The notes under the pieces were generated by a model that did no database searches, had not been told where the DNA came from, and saw nothing but the letters and a program-made list of their open reading frames with translations. From positions 1 through 42,448 of the forward strand of contig JASJFT010000306.1 of NCBI GenBank assembly GCA_030770425.1: a stretch of DNA of 42,448 bases, given 5' to 3'. This DNA comes from Darksidea phi (taxonomy: Eukaryota > Ascomycota > Dothideomycetes > Pleosporales > Lentitheciaceae). How positions within the stretch are numbered: position 1 is the first letter of the stretch; each line of letters opens with the position of its first letter. Of the stretch, positions 23,331 through 37,359 are shown piece after piece. Made by a program: the position numbers and the translations under genes.

Positions 23331-23505
23331 TTTACTTATATTATTCTATAGAAAGGCTATTATTATACTATTACTTATAGTTTACTTTTCCTAGAGAGTC
23401 TACTTATATTATTCTATAAAAAGGCTATTATTATACTATTACCTATAGTTTACTTTTCCTAAAGAGTCTACTTATATTATTCTATAAAAGGGTTATTATT
23501 ATAGT
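23331..23505 (+). repeat. 68-bp tandem repeat, about 2.6 copies
   Basis: Units beginning tttacttatattattcta or tctacttatattattcta start at 23,331, 23,399 and 23,467. The period of 68 is not a multiple of three, so it is unlikely to be a protein repeat. It lies just beyond the C-terminal end of the Plavaka-like transposase relic, where subterminal repeats of a DNA transposon could be expected. Confidence 0.8.
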
Positions 23506-23559
23506 CTTATCTATATTAGAATTATATATCGTCTATTATATTATTTTTACTATCTATAA

Positions 23560-25280
23560 TACGTTTACGTCTCTAACGTCGCCCTTTATAACGACTACTA
23601 CTAGTCTTCTCTTTAATCTTAGTTCTAGTCTATATCCTCTTATTCTTACTTTTCTTCTTTATTTTCTATTTCTAATACCGCTTAAACGCCTTTATCGTCT
23701 TATCCCTATTAGATTCGAATAATAGAGAGTATAGCTAATTATATAGTTTAAAGTTAATATAATTATTAATAAATATCTTCTTAAAACTCTTAATTAATAG
23801 TATAATATATATATCTCTCTATATTATTAGTATAGAGAAGGCTTACCTACTTCTTAGAGTTATCTTAGAAGTTAATACTATTATATTATTCTTAGTTAGT
23901 TCGATTATACTATAGATTAGATATAGTCGTCCTTTATCTATTATCTATAGTCTATTTACTATAGTCTTAATATATATCGTCCGTTTATATATATTATTCT
24001 TATTACTTATATTCTATATTATAAAGATTAGATTAACCTAACTAATAACCTTTCTATATAGCCTCTATCTTAGATCTATAGGGTATAAATCTATTTAAGT
24101 ATTATAGCTAAACTTATTTATAATAATATAGTCCTTCTATTAATTACCTTTATATTCTTATAGTCGATAGTATACTAACTAACGTAATATAACCTTTATA
24201 TCTATTAGATACTTTCTAGCTTTATACTAGTACTATATTAAAGAATATATTTATATTATTATTTAATAAATCTAGGTTAGATATTCTTTATATATAGATT
24301 TATCTAATAGATTAATAGTAGTTATCGGTATTTAAGAGTTAGTAAGACGTCTTCTCTTATAATAAATAAAAACTATAAGGATATTAGCTAAGTTAATAAT
24401 CCTAAATAGTATTATTACTTATTAAACTATAATCTATTTACTATATAGTTAGCCTAATTTTTATACCTTAGAATCTATCTACTATTTAATATTATATAAT
24501 AGTAGTACCTTTAACGAAGTAATAATATATATATTATAGATTTACTTCGCTATACTAGATATAATAGTACTACTACCTAATATAAATTATACTTCTATAG
24601 AGAGTACTACTATTAAGTAGCTATTTAACCGTCTAAGTTATAGTAATAGATCTTATTTATTAATTAACTTATATACTTTCTTAAGAAGGAAACTATATAA
24701 CGCCTCTCTATTTAATCTAGTATTATAGCTATCTAGACTTCCTCTTAATTAGATAAAATATCTCTAATAAATAAGACTATATAACTTTAGAAGATTAAAA
24801 TAACTAGTTAGAGTTATATCTTTTATACGGGGTCGAAAGGCTTTAAATATATACTTTAAGATATCGATATATCTAAGCGCGTTATCTAAGTATAATAATA
24901 TATTATTATATATTTAGTATTATACTATAGTAATAAAGTCGTATACTACTTTAGTAAAATAGATAGTATACGGTTCTTTATCGTATAGTATTAATATTAC
25001 TATTACTACTAGCTATTATATAATTACTCTTTATTTATCTTTTATCTACTAGAATATCTTATTAAAGTTAATATAAACGAATTATTATAGACTAGAATAC
25101 TCTAATATTATCTTAAATTAATAGTCTAGCTATACTTTTCCTTTAATACTATTTACTAGTCTTCTAGTACCCTTATAAGCTCGTTTTATTAATATTATAT
25201 TTTCTACTAGCTATTATAACTATTTAACCGTATATATAATAAGACTCTTTAGTAGTTAATATAATACGTCTATTAGTATA
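23560..25280 (-). pseudogene. Plavaka-like transposase relic
   Basis: The minus-strand frame containing codon 23,716-23,714 is coding-like over about 1.7 kb. At about 24,845-24,655 it shows a block resembling the conserved C-terminal part of Plavaka (CACTA-related) fungal transposases. The block holds F-R-P-R, then F-N-L-P-K-L-H-S-L-T-H (His/Pro/Thr now Tyr/Leu/Ile), then R-G-S-x-D-S-Y-N-T-R-L-N-R-E-A-L and V-Y-K-L-x-N-K. The C-terminal end (23,716-23,570) is a Lys/Arg-rich tail that could be nuclear-localising. The match is from memory of the family's motif order, not a search. The N-terminal half, expected above 25,280, was not recognised. Confidence 0.5.
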
Positions 25281-27599
25281 CCCTCGTATATATTAAAGTA
25301 TAGGTATTTCTATATAAAATATATTATATTATAGATTTACTTATTATTTATTTACTTAATCTTATTCCTATATTACTTCTAAATTTAAGCTTATATACTA
25401 CTATACGTTCGTATTTTCTATAGCCTAGAAAGAAGATTATCTCTTTTCTTTAGTAGTACCTTATATATTATATAGTATCTATTATTTTTTACACCCGTAA
25501 TAAGTATTTACTTCTAGTAGTCTACGATTATCCTATATAATATAGGATAGTATTTTTAAACTTATCTATTAGTATAGTATATTAGTTCGTCGTTTATAGT
25601 AAGTTTCTTAAGAGCTAGTATTAATTAGTATAGAATAAACGTACTATTATATATAGTACTATTTTAATTCGATTAGCTTACGCTTTAGTAAATATATTAT
25701 TATCTTATAATATACTTTAAACTTAATATCTTTATCTTTATAATTAATAATTAGAATAAACCTTATTAGGATAATTCTATATTAATTACGCGCTCTTTAG
25801 ATATCTTTATTAATATTTTTAATTATTAAATAGACTAGCTAGTATATAGTATTACTATATAATATTATTATTAATATCTTATTTACTAATATTAGTACTA
25901 GGAGAATAGTTAAGCCGGGTAGTAGTTTTCCCTATATATTTTACTATTAATTTTCTATATTTAACTTATTATATATATATACGTTATAAGATTTATTCTA
26001 AAATAGATAAATAGAAGTATACTATATATACTCTATAAATAGCTAATATTTAATTAAAAATTATATAATCTTAGCCGTATTATAGTATACTAGATTATAT
26101 ATAGCTAGTAGTATATATTTAATATCTAATACGACCTCGAGCTTACTAGTTATAAAACTATCGTTATTAATACTAGAGGGTAGTCTTTCTAGTAGCTCGG
26201 ACTACTACTTACTAGTCTTAAATAATAATTTATTATATAGTTCTAATAGTTAGCTATCTTCTAATAGCCTATTTATATTATCCTTAGTATATTAGACCTT
26301 ATATAACTAAAAGGTAAAGGTATAATTAAACTATAATTAGAATTTATACGCTACGAAGTCGTTTAAATCGACTCTATTTAGTTATTAGCTAGGAATAATA
26401 GTTTATATTAGTCTATATACTCTTTATAACTATCTATAGCTCTAAAGCTTATATCTACTTCTATTATATTAATATATTTATATATTACTTTATATAATAA
26501 TTATATAGAGATTACTAATAGTAGTTTATCTCTTCTATTTACTCTTTATATATTATTTATATTTACTACCTAAGAGATACTTAAGAGTTAGTTATCTAGG
26601 TATAGATTAGTTTAAAACCTATTATTTAATCCTATCTTAGTAGGCTTATTATTATCGTATATACTATTATTTAAGAGTTAGAATTACTAAAATATTTTAG
26701 TTTTACTATAGGATATAAACTTATTATCTCTATTCTTAGCCGATATTACTAAAGTATTTAATAACTACTCTCTAATTATACTTTATTATATTAGATATCT
26801 AACTATATTATTCTACTCTAGCGTATATATTATAAGAATTACTATTATAAGACTAGTCTAGATTAGTCTTACCCTATATCTATAAGTAAAAAGGTTACTA
26901 GGTATTAATTATTTAATATTATTAACTAGGTACTTTCTATATACGCGGAGGTATCGTCTTATTCTACTATATAAGATAATTCTTTATATATAGTACTAGT
27001 AGATAAGGTCTATTATAGTAGTTAATACTATATAATAGATTCTATATATAATATAAAGAGTATATATAATTATAAAGATTATAATAATATTAGTATAAGA
27101 TATACTATATAGTATAGTATAGAATATACGACTAGGCTATTCTTAGGACCTCTTAGTATCTTATTACCTTTAATTTAATACTATAAGTATAATAATATAG
27201 GGAGTAATTTTATCGAATATAGTTTATAAATACTCGACGTTATACCCCTTAAGCTTCTTCTTTATAAGATATCGTCTATACTAGTCCTTATATAATATAT
27301 ATATCTTATAGCCTAGTATTATTCTTAAGTTATAGTTAATAAAGCTATTTATATTACTATATATACGATAGCTTTAACTAATATATATCTATCTTTATTA
27401 CCTTTACTTAATACTATACTTAATAGTATAATTTTATATATATAATTTTTATACTTTAAAAGTTATATTTATAATAGTTTATTATTATATTAATATCTAT
27501 TAGGCTTTTATTACGAGCGCGATATAAGAACTTATATCTACTATATTATATAAGTACTTTACTATATCCTCGTAGTAACGACGCGAAAAATTCTTTATA
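25281..27599. other. RIP-degraded sequence upstream of the Plavaka-like relic
   Basis: About 2.3 kb with weak minus-strand coding character (for example near 26,430-26,240) but no recognisable motif. By position it could hold the N-terminal half of the transposase. It contains one surviving CA at 25,492. No terminal inverted repeat could be identified in such TA-rich sequence. Confidence 0.35.
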
Positions 27600-28704
27600 C
27601 TTTTTCTTCTTACTCTCTACTATCTATATTATCTCTATAACTACTTATACTAATAATATTACTTCTTTTTAATATAGAGTCTTACTAATTATTATTATAA
27701 TTATATTTTTAAATACTCTTACTAAACTACTACGTAATTCCTTTAGCTACCTCGCTACTTACTTTTCTATTATCTATCTATCTTACCTACCTCCTATAGT
27801 AAGGAAAGTCGTTATACTATTATACCTATAAATATCTAAAGAATAGAGAAAGATTTTAAAAGATTTTACTAGATTTAATTATATAACTAAACTTAGTATA
27901 TAGATACTATTTTAAATTATAAAGAAATATTTAGAGAAATTAATTAGTCTTATAATAGCTAAAATTAAGAAAACTTCTAGAATATTATACCTTATTATTA
28001 AGAATTATAGTAAGTTAGTAAAGAAGTATAAGACGTATAAGTACCTTAAGTAACTAATAAAAAAAATTAAAAATTAGCTAATTAACTAATCTAACTATAC
28101 TAACGTCTTTAATAAGAACTTTTAGGCTAGAGATTATTCTACGTCGAATACTAAAGAACTCCTAAAGTAAAAGATAGTATACGATATTATATTTATAGCT
28201 AAAGAAAAAGTCTAAAAGAAAACTAAGAAAGAAGATATTAAAGAGAGTAAAAAGATTATTTAATTTAAGTCTAATTTATTAATAGTTATAGTTAAGTAAG
28301 AATTAATTCTATATAATAACTACTATCTTCTTACTTAACTAATTAAGTCCTTTATAATCTTTAATATCCGGTTTATTAACTTATATACTAATAGTACTAT
28401 TATAAGAGTACCTTTTATTTAGTTTTCTAACCTAAATTATATATCTCTAAGCCTAGATATATATATAAATAGTAATAATTTCCCTACTAAGATATTAACT
28501 AAGGTACTTCTAGAATACTTAAAGGTAGACGATAAATCTACTTAGATCTAAAACTACGAAGTTCTAACTATTACTTATAATAGTATTAAAATTAAAGATA
28601 ATATAATCTTTATAACTAAAATTAATAACTTTATTAATAAACTACGTAACTACTATAATCTACGTATTATAGTCTTACTAGGTAAAGCTACTAGTATAAA
28701 AAAG

Positions 28705-29110
28705 AATAAGAAGTTCTATCTAATAACTCTATTTTATACTTTAGCTAATAGTATAGTATATAGATTCTAGCGGTACTTAGAGTAGCGGATCTAAAATAGA
28801 TATTAATAGTAGTAAGAAGTCCTATCTAATAACTTTATTCTATACTTTAGCTAATAGTATAGTATTATAGACGACGCTCGAAATAGTAAAAATAAAATAG
28901 ATATTAATAGTAGTAAGGAGTCCTATTTAATAACTCTATTCTATACTTTAATTAATAGTATAGTATCGTAGACGGTACTTAAAATAGCGAAGAGGAATTT
29001 ATTAATTATAGTAAGAAGTTATATCTAATAAGTTTATTTTATACTCTAACTAATAGTACGTTATATATAATCCTTAGAAATATCTTAATTAAAGAAGAAG
29101 AGAATAAGTT
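28705..29110 (+). repeat. Block A first repeat family, four units of about 100 bp
   Basis: Units carrying ctatctaataactctattttatact start at about 28,705, 28,811, 28,912 and 29,010, with spacings of 106, 101 and 98 bp. The same motif recurs in block B with spacings of exactly 99 bp. The irregular spacing here suggests indels after decay. Confidence 0.8.
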
Positions 29111-31479
29111 ATTATTACCCGGGATATTAGTAAAGTATAATTTAATAGTAGAGATACTCGCGACGTCTACGAAGAAACTAAGACTATAATAGATATTTAA
29201 GATTAGAAATTCTTATCCTTTCTAAATAGTAGTATAGTAAAGCGAATAGAAATTCTATATAGTAGCTAAGACGCTTAATAAGCTTAAAGAAAAAAAGACT
29301 AATATAATATTAATAAAAGATAGTAGAAATTATAAGTATAGATTTAAAGAATTAGATTTCTCCTTCTATAATAATAGTCTCTATAAGTAGGATTACTCGT
29401 TTATAAAAAGAGGTATTAAGAAGTAAAGAATAGAATAAATAATAGAAAGGCTAGATTAGAGAAGAGAGGTAGTATATATATATCGTATAATATAAAAAAT
29501 CTAATAAGATATAATAACTTAGATATTATTTTAAGTTTATATAATAGGTAAATAGTAAGTATTATATTATAATCTAATATAGGGTAAAGTTATATATAAT
29601 ACTATATAAATAACCTAACTAATATATATTATATCTAATTCTATTATAATTTATACTATTCTATAGAGTATATTCTTTATTAAGATTAGAGCTAGTAGTA
29701 GAAACGATATAAGATAGTTTTATATTATAGTAAGAAATTAAGGTAAATTACTATAAGAAAAAGAAGTAAAAACTATAGTTAATTATAATAGCTCTATATA
29801 AGAGTAGCTTATATAGAATAGAATATAGTATAGTAGCTAGAAGTAGTTATATAAGCTAACCTAGTATATAAGCTAGCCTAATACTAAGTATCTAGCTATT
29901 ATATAGAGAGAGTCCCTAGTATAGACTACCTAGAAACTAGACTTAATTAAACGTTTTCCTATTTCCTTAGTATTACTACGTTAACTATAGCTTTTAGAGA
30001 ATCTTCTTATTAAATAGAGTTCTAAAGTATTCTATTATATAGATAGTTATAATATTTTTAGTTATCTATAAGGGTAAGTAAAGTTATCTTACTAATTAGA
30101 TAGTTTATAAAGGATTTTAGCTAATTAGATTATATAACGTCTTATTTAGCTAGCTTATATAAGTTATTTAATTTCTTTTACTAAGTATCTAATCTAAAAG
30201 AGAAGAGTAAAGAGGAAGAAGTAAGTATTTAGTTATATAATAGTACGCTAGCCCGTAACCTACCTATTTAATAGGATTACTTAAAATATAAACTCTTATC
30301 TAAACTTTCTTTATATTTCTTCTCTTTAGTCTAAAGTATTATAACGATATAAATAATTATTCTAGACTATCTATTTATCTACGCCTATATCTAGCGCTTT
30401 AATTATCTTAACTATATATTAACTATACTATATTCCTATTTATAGTTTATAAAATAGTACTCTCTAGCTATATATAATATAACCTATATACGTATAGCTT
30501 ACGGCCTAGTAATAACGACGAATATCTAATACTATATATAGGAAGAGATAGGATAGTAGAAACCTATTCTATATATAGGAAGAATATTTATATAGTCTTT
30601 TAGATTAAGCTAAAGAAAATTAATACTATTATCTTAGATATAGCCTACGAGATAGTAAAGAATTCTAGTAAAGTAAGTACTATATAAGAAAATAGTTAGT
30701 TAAGCTAATAGAAGAAAGTATATACTTATATAGTATATTAACTATAAATAGACTCTTTATAGATAGTTACCTCTTATTTTAGGACTAGTAATACTACTAT
30801 ACCTTCTCTATATATTAATAAGGTAATACTCGAGATAATAAACTTAATACGTTAGAAACTTATATTTAACTATATAGTATATAATATTAACCCTTCTATA
30901 AAGCTTGAACTAGAGAATAGCTTAATTCCTATTAAGTATTTACTAACGACTTCGCTAACTTAATTAGTAATAAGTATAGTAGTAAGTAAAATAGTATATA
31001 TAACTCTTTTAGACGACCCCCTATCTATTATAAATCTTAGAACTATTAATATTTATATTATAATTAGTAATACTATAGATATCTTCTACTTTTCTATCCG
31101 TCTAGTCTATAATAATAAGGTCTAGTCTACTAATCGAACTAAGCCTATTACTATTAGTAATATTAACTTTAACTACTTTAATAAGGTAATATTTAGAATT
31201 ATAAAGAATTCTAAAAGAAAGATTATAAATATAGTCGCGATAGCTATAAGTAACTATATACGAAACTAGTATAAGCTTAAAGTAGTACTAAATAATTTTA
31301 TAAATAGTATTAGAAGAGATTCTAATTTTAAGATATACCTACTAGATATTAAGAACAAAGATAAATAGTACTATATAAAGTCTTAATCCTTAAGCCTAGT
31401 ACTAAAATAACTAAAATAACCTATAAGAGGTCGAAAATAGATAGTAAGTAAGAGTAAGAGTAAAAGTAAGAACTAACTA

Positions 31480-31795
31480 CTTAGTATATATTATATTAAA
31501 TTATACTATTATATATAGTATAATTCTAATCTAGACCTTATAGATTTCTCTTATCTATACCTACCTATAAAAGCCGGTAATAAGAGACTACTTAATAAGT
31601 ATTATATTAAAGTATACTATTATATATAGTATAATTCTAATCTTATTCTTATAGACCTCTTTTACCTATATCTACCTATAAAAGCTAGTAATAAGGGACT
31701 ACTTAATAAATATTATATTAAAGTATACTATCGTATATAGTATAATTCTAATCTTAACCCTATAGATACTCTACTTCTATCTCTACCTATAAATA
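31480..31795 (+). repeat. Block A 111-bp repeats, three units
   Basis: Units aligned on ttatattaaa start at 31,491, 31,602 and 31,713, each exactly 111 bp apart (37 codons). Each holds a near-palindrome tatactattatatatagtata followed by attctaatct. Block B has five units of the same repeat. Confidence 0.9.
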
Positions 31796-34700
31796 CTATT
31801 AGTATAACCTCTTTTCTAAAATTAATAAAAGCTATTAAGAGTATAGACCCTTTATCTATCTAAATCCCGTAAAAGAAGCTTATAACTAGATAGCTAAATA
31901 TAGATACTAGTATATTAGCTACTACTATTCTACTAAACGTTAGTAGCTATAGTTTAAAGTTACCTATCTAAGAAGATAATAATAGTTTACTATTATACTA
32001 ACTTACTACGTAGAGCTTAGGATATAAGAAAGAGAACTACGGTAGTTAGTATAGTAGTAAAGTCTTATTATTAGAAGAATTATTAAGTAAAGAAGAGAAG
32101 ATTCTAATTAAGTATAATACTTTAGAGGTAGAAGCTCTTAAAGAAGAGAAGGACGTATTTATAGAGAAAGAGGATAATATTAATAAAGTAATACTATAAT
32201 TATAAGTTAACGATACTATTAAGTATAGTATAGATTAATTAAATAATAATTAATAATAATAGTATATTAGCTAAACTTAATAATTTAAAAGCGGGTATTA
32301 AGGTAATATATATTAATTATCTTAAGTAGAAGTTAGTTATAAATACGTTTAGTATTCTATTAAAGTAACTAAAGGAGTAATCTAAGTTAGTAGATCGCTA
32401 TATTAAGGTATCGTCTAAACTAAAATAGAACCTAAACTTTAGATTAATAGCCTACTAGATAGTTAGTATTAATATTTAGTATAGAATAGTATTCGGACCT
32501 AAAAGGGTAAATATATAAGCTAATATAATAGATCTAAATAAGATTATATAAGTTTTAGATACTTATACTCTTAATCTTATACTATATATAGAATTAATAA
32601 GATATAAACTTTAGCTAAACTAATAACCTAGTCTCGACCTAATAGATATATTTAAGAAATACTTACTATAAATTAGAGTATTATTTATTTTAGTATTACT
32701 ATAAGGCCTCTACGTATAGATATAAGACTAGAAAAAGATAATATAAAATAATTTATTACTTAGAAATATAAATATTAAATAGTATCCTTATCTTATTATA
32801 CTCTATAAGTAAAAGGGGGCGAAGATCGCGTATACTTATAATAGATATATAAATAGAATCTACTATTCTCTATCTAAGAAAGACTAGACTAAAATACTTC
32901 TTATATCTAACTAGAATAGAAAAGCTTATTTAGTATATACTTATTCTAATAAACTTATCTTAAAGAATATTAAATAGACTAATAATAGTAACTAGATAGT
33001 ATATAGCGACGTAATTATCTTAAAGCTAAGTTTAATAAGTATAAGATTTATTATTATAATAATAAACGTATCCTAGTACTTATAAGTCTATTAAGTTATT
33101 TTAAAGAATATATTCCCTTAGTCTAAGCTTTAGGCTTACTACGTTAAATTTATAAAAGACTATTCTAGATAAATAAAGAATATTACTAAGTATAGAGTAG
33201 ACTACTAGAAGTATCTTAATAGTTAACTAATTAGTACTATTAAATTAAAGCTTAAGTTAAATAGTACTCCGAAGGAAATAATAGAGAAGGAAGAGAAGAT
33301 ATACCTATTAATAAAGGGGTAAGATAGTAAGTAACCTAACTAGATAACGTATATAGCCCGATAGATAAATACTAAAGAAAAGAAGTACTTAATACTTATA
33401 GTTATTAATTAATACTATATAAGCTAGGTTATAATTAACGAGCTATACTTATAGAGGTTAGAAGAGACTTTTATATATATATAGATTATAGACCTACTTA
33501 AGTACTAATCTAACCTAAGCCTAATACCTTTATTTACGGGAATTACGGGCTTAGTACTATTAAATAATATTAATACTATTATAATCTTCGCTATAAAATA
33601 TATTCTAGAATATAAAGAGGTCTATACCTAGAATTCTATTATTAAGAAACTTAGTAATATTAATAAAAAGGACTTTACTAAAAAATAGTCTAAGTTCGAA
33701 ACTAGTATAAGAGGGGTAAACTAAAATATACTTATTAAATAGCTACTTAGAAATAATAAGAATATAAAGAAACTACTTAATATCTTTACTATTATTCTTA
33801 AGGAGTTTTTTATTATAAGAGACTATATATTAGTAGATTACTAGGATAAAGTTCTAAACCTCTTAGACGGGAAGTTTAAGAAGAAACCGCTTATTATTAA
33901 GTATTATAATAAATATAAATCTAGTCTATATTAAATTAAATAGGTTATAGAGATAAGTTATAGATAAGTCTACTAAGCTTAAATATTTAAATAAGAAGCT
34001 AATAATTAGAAGGGCTTAAAGTCTAAGATACTAACTATAAAAATAATTAATAGATTAAATTACTAATAATATAAACTTTTATCGACCTTCTCTAATATTT
34101 ATAATACTATCTATACTTAGTAGAAGAAGAACCTAAATAAGCTAAAAATTATAGAACCTATATTATATTAGTATAAGAGCTTAGATATAGATAATAATAT
34201 ACTAGAGTAGACTATTAGTAATCTACTTTTAATTTAGGAATCGTTTATCTAGTAGTACGTAGATAATATCTATATAGGATTTAAGAAGATATATTATTAT
34301 ATAGTTAAAGCTAGACTTATATATATAACTTAATTAATAATAAAGTATTCGACTATAAGAGGTATATAGCTTTACTATTTAAGTAAGTATATCTAGGTCT
34401 TAAACTTATATATAGTTAAGGCTATTATATATATTATAAGTAGAAATACTATATAGAATTAATACTATTATCTATAGTACTAATAAGGATATAGACTTTT
34501 ATAAGAAAGTTTAGACTTATAATAGTTACTTTTATATTTAACTTATTAATCTATAATACTAAGATTACTTAGTAGGATTAAGTATAGAATAAGAAGAAGA
34601 ATAGGTATATCGACTACTATTAGCTTATAGTAACTAGTTTAAAGATTATCTACTAATTACTCGACTTAGTTAAAGGGTATATCTTAAAGATAATAGAACT

Positions 34701-35940
34701 ATATCCTATTAATACCGAGATTATATAGAGCGTATACCGCTAGTACTATATTAAATAAGAAGTATTAATAGTAGAGATAAATTTACTAGTACGTGACTTA
34801 TCTTTTATAGAAGAGACGATTATATATAAAAACGAGATAAAGGATATCTTTACCTTATAGCTAAAGATAATATAAACTAGTAAGCTAATTAAAAAGAATA
34901 AAAAGCTTACTAATAAAATAATAAATAAGAAGAAGATCTAAGTAGATAGAGTAAGTAGTAAGATAGTAAACGATATATATAGTAGTAAATCGTAAATATA
35001 TTAGTTAATCCGATTATTTTAATCTAAAACTATAAGAAAGCCCTATTTAGATAGTATTTTATAAGGGCTAAGAGTATTAAGATAGTATACTAAGAACTTT
35101 AATTATACTTCTATCCTACTCTATTATTCGCCCTCTACTATTACTTAGGTTAATAATATCGTCTCTTTTTAGTATATAGTTCTACTAATTACTATTATAT
35201 TTATATCTTTAGAATTCTTACTATATAGCTACGTATACTCTATTTCTATATCTATCTTACTATTATTATATTTATACCGTATTCGTCGCTTAGTTTTCTT
35301 CTATTTACCCTATCTATCTACTATAATAAAGAAAGTAGTCTTAAAAGCTAGCTTTATACTTATTCTAACTACGTTAATATCTTTAGTAATAACTTTAGTA
35401 TCTATAATTATCCTTCGTCGAGCTTAAAGTATTAATAATTAAAAGTAAGGGCCTATATAGAGTATAGGGGTTAATAAGACTATATAGAAAGAAAATATAT
35501 AAAAAGAAAAGACTAAAGAGATAAAAGAAGCTATAATTATTTAGCTTAGGGCTAATATATTAAAGGCCGCGACTAGGTAAGAATCTATAATAATATAATA
35601 TACTTCTATAGGTATTAGCTTTATATAATAATTACTATTTATTTACTTAATAGATTATATCTCTTATATTCTTTAATATCTAGCTAATTAACTCGTATAC
35701 TAATTATACTATATTAAGAGTACCTATTCGTAGGCTTCTTAACGAAGCTATTATATATCTAGACTAAGATATATATATAAATAGTAATAATATATTCTTA
35801 ATATACTCTTCTACTCTATCTATTAGAATAGAAACGTAGATATAATAAATATTATCGAAATTCTATACTTTAACTAATAGTATAGTACTATAGGTTCTAA
35901 TAGTACTTTATACGAGTATAGTCGTATTCTAAATAATTAT

Positions 35941-36310
35941 AGTAAGAAGTTCTATCTAATAACTTTATTTCGTACTATAGCTAATAGTATATTCTCTATA
36001 GAGGTATTCTAGTAGATTATTACTAGTAATAATAATTATAGTAAGGAGCTCTATCTAATAACTTTATTTTATATTATAGCTAATAGTATATTCTCTATAA
36101 AGGTATCCTAGTAGATTATTACTAGTAATAATAATTATAGTAAGGAGTTCTATTTAAAAACTTTATTTTATATTATAACTAATAGTATATAGTATAGAGA
36201 TAATAATATACTTATAAATAAGATATCCTTACTAATAATTATAGATAACTACGATTATAATAAAGAAGTTATATCTAATAGCTATAATATATACTCTAAC
36301 TAATAGTATA
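35941..36310 (+). repeat. Block B first repeat family, 99-bp units
   Basis: Units start at 35,941, 36,040 and 36,139 (99 bp, 33 codons, each), with a diverged fourth near 36,259 (120 bp later, still a multiple of three). Each contains agtaaggagttctatctaat-type sequence and ctaatagtata. Confidence 0.85.
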
Positions 36311-37359
36311 TTATAGATAATAATATATTAATTTATTACTAGTACTTTTATAATCTAGTTATTACTCCTAGAGATTAATTAGAACTATTTAATATCCCTA
36401 CTACCCCCTAGTAGTAATAAATCGAAAGTAATTAGACTAAAAAGAAGCGTATAGGGGTATAAAAAGAAGAAAGTAAAAATACTCTAAGGGAGAATTAATT
36501 TTATAAGTAAAAAAAAAGATATTTATTAACTTAGGTTCGTTTTTCGACCTAATATTGTACTATTATTATATTAACTAGGTTGTTTTAATAGCCCTATAAG
36601 TCTACTATTAAGAGTTTTTAATAATAAGCTCTAGACTAGAGTACTTATAGGTATACCTACTATAGTACTTACCTATAGTACTATATAGTATATTTTAGAT
36701 AGAAGTTTTATAAAGTAAGGAAATAGATATATTCTATTAATAAGTATACCCTATCTATAAGTACGTAAGTATAGAATAATAAAATAAGATATTAGAATAT
36801 TAATATAAATAGAATAATAGAGACTTATTATACTAGCGATCTATATAAATCTACCTCTACTAGTACTACTCTATATTATATTAACGCGTATCTTCTTTAG
36901 AACTAAGAGTTAAATAAGAGATAAGAGTATATAGCCTTATTAAGATATTATATAGATTATTAAAAGAGATAACTATTTATAGTAGTAAATTATAGTACTA
37001 TTAAGTAATACTATTATTACTATACCTAGGTCGTATACTAACGAAGTATAAAATTCTCTTATCTATTATTATAAGAACTATAGTCTCGACCCTTCTATAA
37101 AGCTTAAGTCTAATAACTACTTAACTCTTAATAAGTATCTATTAATAAGTTTATTAACTCGATTAAAGGTAACTTAGTAGCTAGTAAAATAGCGCGCGTA
37201 ATACTACTAGGCGATTCTACTACTATTATTAATTATAGAACTATTATTATCTATATTATAATTAGTAATATTATATAGACTATTTACTCTTTTATCTAAA
37301 AGGTCTACCTTAATAAGACGTAGTTAGCTAATTAGAGTAAGATTATTACGGCTAGTAAT

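Larger units (their letters stand above)
27600..34990 (+). pseudogene. Paralogous block A: unknown repeat-bearing coding relic
   Basis: First of two direct, diverged copies of an unknown unit (the second is at 35,090-39,330). Shared landmarks in the same order are an upstream pyrimidine-rich stretch (27,600-27,820), a Lys-rich coiled-coil-like reading (27,825-28,270) and the anchor agagtacct (28,405; 35,718 in B). Then come a first repeat family (28,705-29,110), a second coding-like part near 30,890-31,350 containing D/N-P-S-I-K-L-E/K, and the 111-bp repeats (31,480-31,790). Beyond that, block A alone has about 3 kb more of + strand coding-like sequence, Asn/Lys/Gln-rich when RIP is allowed for. 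I recognise no domain. It is not an LTR element by any sign I see. Confidence 0.45.

Noticed and set aside
3237..27600. Mitochondrial or bacterial origin because of high A+T
   Set aside because: The specific loss of CpA and TpG with retention of CpG, together with fungal chromovirus motifs and TSD-flanked LTR elements, fits nuclear RIP, not a mitochondrial or bacterial genome.
27825..28270. Starship-type or helitron cargo gene at the start of block A
   Set aside because: The Lys-rich helical reading has no tyrosine recombinase, Rep or helicase motif that I could see, so no such label is supported.
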